In this document: piece after piece, positions 23,228 through 33,421 of the stretch
How positions within the stretch are numbered: position 1 is the stretch's first letter
How the letters are laid out: each line of letters begins with the position of its first letter
Origin: Neostapfia colusana
Lineage: Eukaryota > Streptophyta > Magnoliopsida > Poales > Poaceae
Direction of reading: 5' to 3'
Assembly: GCA_030760725.1 (NCBI GenBank)
Contig: JASWHV010000003.1
Location: 59,911,264-59,975,263 of the forward strand
Length of the DNA stretch: 64,000 nt
The notes under the pieces: model-generated
The model's input: the letters and a program-made list of their open reading frames with translations, nothing else
Told to the model about the DNA's origin: nothing
Databases searched by the model: none
Position numbers and translations under genes: made by a program

Positions 23228-24143
23228 AAACTTGCATACCTGTATGTCATCCTCAAAATCATGTTAATTGTGTTGAAAAATCATCCCTCTCTCTCTATTT
23301 TTCTCCTAAAAACTATGTTAGTTACTTGATCTTGATGAATTATGGTCATAGCTTGATTGTTGTATGTTTACTGATCATATTCATCAAGAGTATCTGTGTG
23401 TCTTTGTCCCCTATTTTTTATTAGAAACATTGAATACATATATATAAGTGTTTTGTACTTTTATGTACAAGGGACCACGGACTAGTCCGTGGTCACCCCG
23501 GACTAGTCCGCACATTGCATACTAGTCCGCACTTGGTCCGCTAGTCCGGACTAGTCCAGTTCGACCATGGACTAGTCCAATATTTCGACTCCATAACCCT
23601 AGGGCTAGCTCAGACCTAATCTCCTTCAACCTCACAACTCCTCCCACGTTCTCTCTCCTCACTCAAGTGCTCCCAAGACGGATTTGCGAGTTCTCCATCA
23701 AATCCACCCAAATCTCCGTGGGAATTGATCTCCACTGCAAGGGGGTTGAAGACCCCTTGACTAGTCCGCATCAAGAACTCCTTCAACGCCTCGAATCGAA
23801 GGATTTGGTAAATTTCTCTCCAAACCCTAGAACCTTTGATTTTCCTTGTTTTTACTCAATTAGCTTAGCTCCCCCAGTCAATACATGCTCTATTGATTTA
23901 TTCCATGTACCCTAGATCATATTTTCATTAAATAACCTCAAATTTTTACAAGTTAGGGTTTGAGCAGCCTCATAACGGACTAGTCCATTCTTAGGGCGGA
24001 CAAGTCCGATACTCCGGACTAGTCCGACCCTGAACACCGAACAAGTCCGGTATCCTTGATCAAAACCTTAGCTTATATCAATTCAATGCAATCCCTTGTC
24101 ATCCTTGCTTATTCATATCTTTTATATCTTCCTTGTCAGAATC
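23228..24143 (+). other. copia spacer with further palindromes
   Basis: A 0.9-kb non-coding spacer between pol and the extra ORF. It contains two clusters of GGACTAGTCC-type palindromes (23470-23580 and 23970-24050), the same motif as the LTR promoter array. No convincing ORF is present. The exact role is unknown; it may drive or regulate the downstream ORF. Confidence 0.6.
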
Positions 24144-25694
24144 ATGTCGGGATCGAATGAGAATATCTCCGACTTTGAAGCCGAGATGGATCAAGATGTG
24201 ATGTCTCGCATTCTAGAGTCTCGCTCCAACAAGAGACAAGAGAGTGCTACCGAGCCTTCGCCCACCCCACCTAGGGTACGTCGAAAGGTTACAGTCAAGA
24301 CACCAGCTTCAAAAGCAAATATGGTTGGTGGCAGCTCGGCGGCTCAATGCCAAACCAAGGGCAAGGGAAAGGGACTTTCTTCCGGCCCGATTGGTCCCCT
24401 TAAGATGACAGCTCCAAGACAGGGGAATAGGGATCCCTTGGAGGAGAAGTTCAATGGCAAGGGGAGTGATGTGGCATGGAAGCTGAGGAAGATTGACGCC
24501 TATAGCACTAGCAAAAAGGCAGCTGACAAGAGATTTTGGAGCAACTTTCACTCGGACTACTACAGTTCGGTGTACCTCCAAATGAAGACTCCAGTGGTCC
24601 GCAGCCAATGAATCGACTGGACATATTTTGAAAGGAAGAGATGTGAAGCCTTTGAGAAGGTAATAGAAACTGCAGAGAGACACGGACTCAAGGACTTGCT
24701 CTCCTTCAGATACAACTGGAATGATGAGATCATCGCCCAGTTCTTTGCAACTTGCCACTTTACCCATGATGAAGAAGAGAGAGTGACTTGGATGACACAT
24801 GGATCCAAGTACACAGTTTCCTATGTTGAGTTTGCCAGACTGCTGTGCCTTGACGACACCGGCAGTAATGAGATTGTGATTCACAATCTTGGTGTTGTGG
24901 AGAAGCACAAGATGGAATTCCTCTATGATACTCGACTCCCATACAATCCTCCCTCAACCAAGATCATGAAGCCCTTCTTCATTGTTCTCAACACAGTGCT
25001 CCGGAAGACCATTGCTCCAAAGGATGGAGATGCTAGGAGTGTCCAAGGTTACTTGAGAACCTTGATGAAAGTAATCAGCAGGAGGAGAAAATTTGATATC
25101 TTCGGTTATATTTGGAATGACATGGTGAACATATCCTGCACACCAAACCATTCCTGTGGCTATGCTCCATACTTGATGTTCATGATTGAAAAACTCACAG
25201 GAATTGAGTTTGTGAAGTATGTGGAGCACACTGCTCTAAGGCCTCAGAAGCCTCCTCAAGCCTCTCTCCCAGCTGCTCGCTCACCTGGCTCACCTGAAGA
25301 ACATCCAGAGAGAGCTCAAGAAGATGCAAGGCCTTCATCCAAGACTAGGGCCCCTCTTGACAAAGGGTTCCCTAGTGGGATTATGAAGTATTTGGCTGCT
25401 ATCTTTGGTTCTTGCCGCAAAACTGAGGTGAAGCTTCATAAGATGAACAAGGCAAGAAAAGAAGAAATGAGATACATGAAGGCCAATGTCAAAGCAATAT
25501 GCCAAAAACTGGAGATTGAGCCCATTGGATCTCTAGTCATCTCAAAGGACTCTGCATCTAACTTCACAGAGCTTCCTCCTCTGTCTCCATTAGAGCGTGC
25601 CTACTTTGGCTCCTGGGGCACGACGAGTGGTTCTTCTCCTCCTCCTCCTCAGCCTGATGATGAAGGCGAAGAAAGGACCGACAGCGAGGAGTGA
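24144..25694 (+). pseudogene. extra ORF of the Sirevirus-type copia (plant-transposon-protein domain)
   Basis: One frame from ATG 24144 to TGA 25694, with a single internal stop at 24609-24611: TGA in RSQ*IDW, most simply Trp TGG mutated by G-to-A. The N-terminus is basic and low-complexity. The core (DKRFWSNFHSDYYSSVYLQM, FRYNWNDEIIAQFFATCHF, WMTHGSKYTVSYVEFARLL) resembles the 'putative plant transposon protein' domain found in retrotransposons. The C-terminus is proline and acid rich (SSPPPPQPDDEGEE). No signal peptide or clear membrane segment is visible, so an envelope-like role is not supported here. Such an ORF between pol and the 3' LTR is typical of Sireviruses; its function is unknown. 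Confidence 0.65.
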
Positions 25695-26151
25695 GCCGGC
25701 GACGACAAGTAGATCCCTCCTCTCCTTCTTTTTGGTGCCTTGATGCCAAAGGGGGAGAGATTGAGGGGGAGTCTTAGGTTATAGGTTCTTCTTTTTGTGT
25801 CCTAGTTTAAGAAGTGGGCTTTTGTAAGACTTATGTTATCGTTATGCTTTTGGACATGTGCTGTGAAATGATGACTATGTTATGCTTATGATTAATGGTG
25901 TATGTTTAAAATAGCTATGTAGGCTTGAGACTCTTGATGATATTATGATTATGCTTATTATGATATTCACATCAAAATTATTGCTCACACACATAGTTTT
26001 GCACCCTACCATAAAGAGTGCACATATGTCTTATGTCTTCATTGCCTATTTTGCTCAAAGCTCATATGTGCACACTTTATGAAAATCTGAATTTTTTATC
26101 ATATTTGTGTGATCTCAATTGGTTGTCATCAAACACCAAAAAGGGGGAGAT
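25695..26151 (+). other. 3' untranslated region with repeated polypurine tracts
   Basis: Contains AAAGGGGGAGAGATTGAGGG at 25748-25767 and AAAAAGGGGGAGATTG ending right at the 3' LTR (26138-26153). The second is the working primer for plus-strand synthesis by position. The first is an upstream duplicate, as in other Sireviruses. Otherwise AT-rich with nothing else seen. Confidence 0.7.
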
Positions 26152-27565
26152 TGAAAGTGCATGTAGGCATCCCTTGTGGGATTTGGTTGATTAACAAAAT
26201 CATTGAGATGAGCGCAGGTTTTTAAAGAAATTAGGAAGAAAGTGCAAAAAGAAAGGAGAATGAGGATCTAAAATGATAAGAGCTCAGGATCTGAAAAGAT
26301 TAGATTACTTAGTATGGAGTGTGTTGGAGAAACACACCCCAAGAGCTCAAGTGAAAGAAATCACACTAACTGCACAAAAATCAGCATGTGCGGACTAGTC
26401 AGATATCAACCGGACTAGTCTGATTTCTCTCTGACTAGAAAACGTACAAGTCCTCCAAGTGCAGACTTGTCCTCAGTCCTCACTTTCTCCACACAACGGA
26501 CTAGTCCGATATGGACCGGACTAGTCCGATATGTCTCTGACTAGAGAACGGACAAGTTCGCCAAGTTCGGATTTGTCCATAATCTACAAAGTTCTCACCA
26601 TAGTGGACTAGTCCGATATGGACCAGACTCGTCCGATTTTTCTCTGAGTAGACAACGGACTAGTCCGCACTCTTATGGACTAGTCCGGTATGTCACAACA
26701 CTTAGGGTTTTCCACACGCCGCACACCGGACTAGTCCGGAGTCCACTGCGGACTAGTCCGGACATCGCAAACCCTAACGGTAACCTTTGGAAACCGTAGT
26801 ATAAATAGAGATGTACGGCCATACTACAACCTCTCTCGAACCCCTGCGCCGTCACACCTTCCAAGAGCCCAAAATTCACATCTCTCCACACATTCTAACC
26901 CTAAAAGGATCAAATCTTTGAGGATTAGCAATTGATCAAAGGAGAGACTTGTTCTACACATCTTGAGCTCTTGGGTTTGATCTCTCGCACACTCTTGTTC
27001 ATTTATTGTACATCTTTTTAGTGTGCTTGGTGGTATTCATTCATTGTAATTCTTGGGGAGCCCTCAACTTGTGAGAAGGCCCCTTGAACGCTTTATTTGC
27101 CCTTTGTGGTTAGTGGAAGAGAATCGGCCTCCGTGGCGATTCGACGAGGGTAGGGTTGGTTAAGACCCGGTCCTTCATGGACTCCTCAACGGGGACGTAG
27201 ATTTCCTTCGTGGAATCGAACCTCAGGATAAAATCTTGTCTCTTGCTCTTGTGTTTTATTGTTTATCATATTCTAGGGTTTACCTAATCTTGTGTAATTC
27301 ACCTTGAAATATTGAAACTAAAGTTGATCTCTGTCATTCATTGTTTCGCTGTTGTAATACATCTAAGTTCCTAATTAATTTCCGCTGCATAGGGTACTAG
27401 AAGTGAAAATATTGATCAACCTTGATCTTTCTAGTCCACGCATACCGGACTAGTCCGCACTGTACCGGACTAGTCCGATTTCCCTGTATTTGATAAATCT
27501 ATTAAGTGTTTCATGGATTAACAAAGAATCGAAAAGCCTATTCACCCCCCTCTAGGCTACATTCA
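26152..27565 (+). repeat. copia 3' LTR (1,414 bp)
   Basis: TGAAAGTGCATG... to ...GGCTACATTCA. It is shorter than the 5' LTR, partly through loss of bases in the GATTTATGACAAACAAATGA segment near the start. It retains the palindrome array and TATAAATAG (near 26801). Confidence 0.9.
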
Positions 27566-27599
27566 ATTTCATAATCAGCTTCATTCCTGCAATTTGTTG

Positions 27600-28522
27600 C
27601 ATAGTCTTAAAAATAGGTAACGACCGTAAGGCGATGTATGATGGATGGAGTTCAACTTGTGCGCACACTATGGAATGGGCTCATATCTCAAATGTTTTTG
27701 TGAACCAAGACTTTGCTAGTGGTACTCGTGTTGCGAAGTGTCTGTGCAACAAGTGTCAGAATCGTCGACGTCTGTATAGATCTGAAGTGGAGCTGCACCT
27801 TTGCAAGAACTGATTTATGCCCGATTATCTGGTGTGGCGCGAGCATGGGGAAATGAATGATGCTGGTGAATCGGTCAGAAATGAGGATGAATATCGGATG
27901 GATGATATGATAGTGGATGTTGGTAGAGAGTACGAAGAGCAGTCACTGCCGGAGGAGGTGCAGAAGTTTTACAGGGTCCTTGCCGCCTCAGATGAAAAAG
28001 TGCATGAGGGCACCAATGTGACTGTTCTGCAGGCGGTCACGCGACTTATGGCGATGAAGTCTAAGTACAATTTTGCGAACAATTGTTACAATGGTATCTT
28101 GAAGCTGATCAGTGATCTCCTTCCATCAAATCATAAGATGCTGAAATACTTATACCAATCTAAGAAGCTTTTGGCCGGTCTAGGCATGAATTATGAGAAG
28201 ATTGATGCGTGCAAGAATAATTGCATGCTTTTTTGGAAGGAACACAAGAACGATACTCACTGTATGCATTGCAGTACATCCAGATATGTGAAGGTTCTGA
28301 GCGATGATGGAGAGGAAATAACTACATAAGTACTGATCAAACAGCTTCGGTACATGCCTATCACGCCGAGGCTTAAATGGTTGTTTCTGCCCAAGAAACA
28401 GCAAAGTAGATGAGGTGGCATTCTAAAGGGATACGTAAGAGTGATGACAAAGATGTTATGGTGCATCCTTCGGAAGGTGAGGCTTGGCAAGCTCTAGACC
28501 ATTTTGATCCGGAGTTTGCAAG
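27600..28522 (+). pseudogene. TNPD-type CACTA transposase, 5' half (CACTA-2)
   Basis: The exon begins after an AG at about 27617 and encodes the transposase-associated N-terminal domain (MYDGWSSTCAHTMEW, KCLCNKCQNRRRLY). It continues through PDYLVWREHGE, an acidic linker and the TNP2 core start (YNGILKLISDLLPSNHKM, SKKLLAGLGMNYEKIDACKN, CMLFWKEHKNDTHC). It then runs to HPSEGEAWQALDHFDPEFA. TNPD is the CACTA transposase that cuts the element ends. A TGA near 27811, a TAA at 28327 and further shifts break the frame. The gag-only gypsy element at 28523 interrupts it, and the frame resumes at 36665. Confidence 0.85.
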
Positions 28523-31500
28523 TGTGACGCCCTCGATTCTGTAGAACACAGAACAGAGAACTGATGCGTATGTGTGCCCAGGACGTTCATCACACATACA
28601 CATATACTTCACAAACTGAATTCAGAATATATATAACCATGAATAACAGGGTTTATTACAATGTTTCATGAGTCTTGGACTCATGTTAGCAGCGGAAGTC
28701 TTATTCTAGCAGCGGAAGTCTTTATTCTAGCAGCGGAAGTCTTCTAACTAGTGAGGAAGCAAACTAATCAGCAGCAGCGGCTCCATCTCTACTCCATCCC
28801 CACAGGCAAGTTGATGGTGGATCATACTCCTAATATTCCACGTGGTCTTCATAGTACTCCTCTACTGTTGCTGATGATGTATGATAATGCAAGTTTGAGT
28901 ACATGATGTACTCAGCAAGTGCGGGAAAAATATGATATGTAGCTTACAACAAGGAAGGTATAAAAAGGCTCATTGCAGAAAGCAAGTTCGTTTCTCAAAA
29001 CACGATAAAAACAGCAACTTAGCTTTAAATGAATGTAATCCCAACATGTATTAAACATTAACATACCTCCATTATGATTCATCCCTTTTCATGTCTCAAC
29101 CAGACATTAATCTTTCTCAACTTTGTTCATGAATACCATCTCGTATTCACTACTATCTCATGAATACCATCTCGTATTCACTACCATTTCATCTCATATT
29201 CAATTCTGTCTCATTCCGAGACCAAATCTCGTTGCCATGACTCAACATTCATGCAACCAATCTCATTACCCGGACTCAACAGTCCCGAAAACCAAAACCA
29301 TAACCAAACCAAAAACCATAATCAAAAACCTTCCCAAAAACCATCCCAACTAATCATGTGGGATTTCCAAGCGCTCGTGACTGTAAGCTCGGCTATCATG
29401 ATAGTTTTAGACTCTGCAGAGTTTGTATCACTTTACCCACAAGTTTGTGATTTCGTCACCCGTTGGCGACTGCAGAACCTCCATTATACCAGTGCACAAC
29501 CATTGGTGTATGGTCAAGAGATCACAAAATAGCCTTTATAAAGGAGCTACAAGATGTATGGACTCACTAAGGTTTCACCAGCAGGCTAGAATCTCCAATT
29601 TTCCCACCCACGGGCCCCCTCTTGTGCCATGCAGTTTCCAGGTCAGTCGTCACTCGACTCCCATTCCCCGCGCCTTCCATGGTCCATAACAATCTAGCAA
29701 CTTACCTAATTACTCAGCTAAGCTGCACCCATACTTGGCCTTGTTGTGGCACTGTTATCCTAGCATGGCTCGCATGAACCGATCCTTAGATCTACGGCAA
29801 GTAACCACCATCTCATACTACCTCATTCACAAACCAAGCTTGCCTAGATCTCCCTCCGATTCATGTTCATTAATAACATCAGTTTCTCATTATTCTTACG
29901 AGTGCAGTTAGCTAGACACATCTATCTCGCTTCTCATATCCCATGGACTCAGCGAAGCATAAAAGCAAAAACCATACCCGACTCATTAACTTTCCCGGTG
30001 ACAAGGGTGGTTAACAAAACTAGTAAACTCCTATGAAAGGGTTTCCCATCATGTTGACTCGGCATACACAATTTTCGCAACCAAAACAGTTTTTGAAAAC
30101 ATGGGATCAATATGGTCAAGGGGCACTTGCCTTGTTCTTGCGGTTCCTGTTGCTCAAATTCTTGCTGTTGTAGTCCGTCGTAAGTAGCTCCCTGAGCTTG
30201 TCCTTCTATACGCGATCACACACATACAAGATTCATAGCAATCAATCATCATGCACAAACTCTACTTTGAGATGCAATGATGCATATGCATGTTAATCCT
30301 ATGATGCAGTTTAGTTTGTACGTGTTCTTGCATGGCTTGCATGGTTTTTACGATGAACAAAGGTGTAGGGATCAAATGTGGATGTGGTGATGATCTGGAC
30401 TCAAGATCTAGATCAAACCGATCAACATGTGATCTGTCCACGAAAAAGCTTCTGTTCGAAAGGATCAAGAGAACAGATGCAAAGAAAACGCGAAGACGTC
30501 GTAAGGTGGTAATGGAAACCTACCTTACATTCTTCGAGACCTCCCTCCTAGCAACGCAGATTGTCGGGGCTCCTCCGGCGATGGCGATCGTGTCTGGGCT
30601 CGTCGGCGGCCTCTCTGGTGGTCAAACTCCAGCGAAGGGGTTTAGCTCGGTGAGTTTGGGGGGGGGGGATAGGGCTTCTAAGTTGTCGGCTTAGAAAAAG
30701 ATGTTACGATCAAGGGGTTGTTTCGGATTCTATTTATAATTGGGAAAAGAAGAGTCCTAATCTGATCAGAATTTGAATAAGAGTCCTATTCAAATATTTT
30801 TTGAATCTTAACAGCTTATCAACAATTGATTCGGTTCGGTAGCAACGTGGAATTCATGTCGGTTTCCTCAGTACCAGGGATTCCCACGCGTACAGAAGAA
30901 AAACTGCTTCCGAATCGCGTCGTTACGCAGTGATGAGCTCCGGAGGCTCCACGTGTCCAGCAGGGGCCTGGTCTCCCTTTTCCGCAGAGACGAGCTCCGG
31001 TTGTGCCGCATGTTAGGAGGGTGAGACCTCCCTCTTCCTCAGAGGTGAGCTCCGCGTGTGCCACGCGTCCTGGCGGGCGGGAACCTCCCCTCTTTCAAGA
31101 GACGAGCTCCGCGTGCACCACGTGTCTGGTGGATCGGGACCTCCCCTCTCAACAGAGGCGAGTTCCGCGTACGCCACGTATCAGTGCCGGACCTCCCCTC
31201 TCTTCGAAGGTGAGCTCCGTGAGTGCCACGTGTCAGTTCCGGACCTCCCCTCTCTTTGGAGGTGAGCTCCGATAGTGCCACGTGTCAGAGCCGGACCTCC
31301 CCTCTCTTCGGAGGTGGGCTCCGAGAATGCCACGTGTCCAGTAGCGCCAGACTTCCTTTCTCCTCAGAGACAAGCTCCGAGGTTGACACGTGTCTGTCAG
31401 CGTCGGACCTCCCGGAGATAAGCTCTGTAGATGACACGTGTCCAACAGTGTCGGACCTCCGGGAGGTGAGCTCCGGAGGTGACACGTGTCCAGTAGGACC

Positions 31501-31969
31501 GGACCTCTCGGAGGTGAGCTCCGAGAGCGACACGTGTCCAGTAGGACTGGACCTCTCGGAAACAAGCTCCGAGCGTAACACGTGTCCCGTGCGGCTGGTC
31601 CTCTCCTTTCCGCAGTGACTAGCTCCGAAGGCGACACGTGTCCTGCGGGGCTGGCATCGCTCCTCCGCAGAAGCTAGATTCGGGGTCAACACGTGTCCCA
31701 CGGAGGTCGGACCTCTCCCCCTTTGCGGGGATGAACCCCGAGCCTGCCACGTAGCCAGTTTAGCGGCGAACCTCTCCCCCTTTGCGGAGATGAGCTCCGA
31801 ACGCGCCACGTGGCCAGCAGCCGCGGAAATTGTCTACAACGCTCCTCGGCGAACTGGAATTGGCTCTTTTCGGCTATCTTTTTTATTCTTTCTCGGTTTC
31901 AACTTATTTTAAAATGTTTCTCTACATCAAATATGAATATATGCAGAAATAAAAAATGAGGGTGTCACA
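28523..31969 (-). repeat. 3' LTR of the gag-only element
   Basis: Ends TGTGACGCCC (28523) and GGGTGTCACA (31969). It holds the G-box unit array at about 30940-31815 and a TATA box at about 30731-30739 on the minus strand. It contains about 209 bp near 30440-30640 that the partner LTR lacks. Confidence 0.92.
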
Positions 31970-32051
31970 AATCTACCCCCCTTAAATTGAATCTCGCCCT
32001 CGAGATTCCCTAGTGGAAAATAGATGAGGGAATTCTACTCTAAGGTCTTCT

Positions 32052-32861
32052 TCACGCTCCCATGTGGCTGGTATGGCATCTTTCTTTTGCCCTCTTGCTC
32101 GATCTCTCGGATATTGCTTTCAACCCTATGGCTTTGTCAACTAGCTTCTGGAAGCTCGCATAGTCATTGTTGAGGAGCTGAACCTGAATCTCATTGTTGA
32201 ACCCTCTCATGAACAGGTACTGCTTCCGTTGTTCCGAGTTGACATCTTCGGGGGTGTACCATGACAGTTGCTTGAACTTGTTGAGGTACTCATTCACGCA
32301 TTTCTATCCTTGGCGGAGACCTTCGAACTCCTGTCTCTTGAGCATCATGACACAGGCAGGGATGTAATGAGAGCGGAAACTCTCCTTGAACTCAGTCCAA
32401 GTAATAGTCTCCGGGTCGACATGAGCATTGCAAAGGGCATTCCACCAATCAGCGGCAGCTCCCATAAGTTGGTGCGATGCGAAGAGAACTTTCTCTCGGT
32501 CATTCCACTGAACTATGGCAAGCTTCTTCTCCATGGACTTCAACCAATCGTCAGCCTCCATGGGGTCACTAGCTTGAGCAAAAGTGGGCGGTCGAGTCCT
32601 CATGAACTCTCCCAGTCGATTGTGAGCCGGTGGTGGTGGCGGTGGTGGCGGCGGTGGTGCAGGAACGGGGTTGTTGTTGTTGGCCTGCAGCTGACCCAAA
32701 GTTTGGATCATTGTTTGCATAAGCTGATTTTGCATAGCCATCAACCGTTCCAGGTTATTTCCACCAGTTCCGGGGTTGTCATTCTCAGGAACTTCGACGT
32801 GGTCCTCTTCGTGGTTGCCACGGACGTTCCTCCCTTGACGGCCGACGTTTCCTCTCACCAT
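32052..32861 (-). pseudogene. gypsy gag of the gag-only element
   Basis: ATG at 32861. The N-terminus is charged (MVRGNVGRQGRNVRGNHEED), followed by a run of ten prolines (PAPPPPPPPPPPAHNR). The retrotransposon gag core includes PPTFAQASDPMEADDWLKSM, FASHQLMGAAADWW and TWTEFKESFRSHYIP. A TAG at 32304-32306 interrupts an otherwise continuing frame (VNEYLNKFKQLSWY, KQYLFMRGFNNEIQVQL). After about 32100 the gag frame ends in sequence just upstream of the polypurine tract, so everything from the zinc knuckle through pol has been deleted. The product would be a capsid protein. Confidence 0.82.
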
Positions 32862-33104
32862 CTTTGAGTAGAATAGGGGTTAGAAGTTTAGAGTGATCCC
32901 TCCCAACTATATGCATCAAGGTGGATGGGCTACATATATTAGCCTTACTTAAGGATGTGAACAAGTGCCGAAGCATCTCACATCTCTCTACTATGTGTGG
33001 ATATGGACAACGCTGAAACATCCCACAACTCACACTAAGCACTCAAGCACAAAAAATAATCACAAAGGTTTCACACAACTCCTATTCAAGGCTTACTCGC
33101 TGGG

Positions 33105-33421
33105 AGTCCTATAGTCAAGGTGGTTCCAATGCCAATCTATGCATTTTACCTAAGCTTGCATCCTATGGTCAGCGTGGCTTCTAATACCAATCTGTGAGTA
33201 GAGGTGCGTCCTACAGTCAACGTGGACTGATACCAACTTGTGGTCTTACCTAGGCTTGTGGCCTACGATCAACTGTGGTATCTATACCAATTTGTGATCT
33301 CTATCTAGGTGTGTGACCTACGATCAACCGTGGTAGGTTGATACCAATCTGTGTCTGATACCAACTTGTGTTTTCTATCTAGGCTGTTGTCCTACCGTCA
33401 ATCGTGGCTCTGATACCAACT
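33105..33421 (-). repeat. array of primer-site-like units next to the 5' LTR
   Basis: Six or seven imperfect units of about 50-60 bp, each of the form CCTACGRTCAAC.GTGG...GATACCAA(C/T)(T/C)TGTG (plus strand). The final unit is the true primer site plus the LTR start (CTGATACCAACT|TGTGACG at 33422). Earlier units repeat the primer-site sequence and even the first LTR bases (TGTG) at about 33195, 33236, 33290, 33343 and 33365. Only the LTR-proximal one is expected to function. Confidence 0.75.

Larger units (their letters stand above)
16546..27565 (+). mobile_element. full-length Ty1/copia (Sirevirus-type) retrotransposon
   Basis: An 11.0-kb element with two LTRs (16546-17981 and 26152-27565), an initiator-Met primer site and a polypurine tract. 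It has gag, then integrase, RT and RNase H in copia order, and an extra ORF between pol and the 3' LTR. The extra ORF, LTR size and RT/RNase H sequence point to the Sirevirus (Maximus/SIRE) lineage. Flanks are GTTTC on the left and ATTTC on the right, a 5-bp target duplication with one mismatch. It sits inside CACTA-2. Several stops and frameshifts, and the apparent lack of a protease active site, make it non-autonomous. Confidence 0.9.

Noticed and set aside
24144..25694. Envelope gene for the copia element
   Set aside because: Position fits, but no signal peptide, transmembrane segment or glycosylation-rich ectodomain is visible; the core resembles the plant-transposon-protein domain.
31003..31809. 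ORFs of 80-174 residues on both strands in the G-box array (also 35558-36499)
   Set aside because: They are products of the roughly 50-bp repeat unit, open on both strands, with repetitive TCPS/SSE or LTSERSG translation and no start or splice support.
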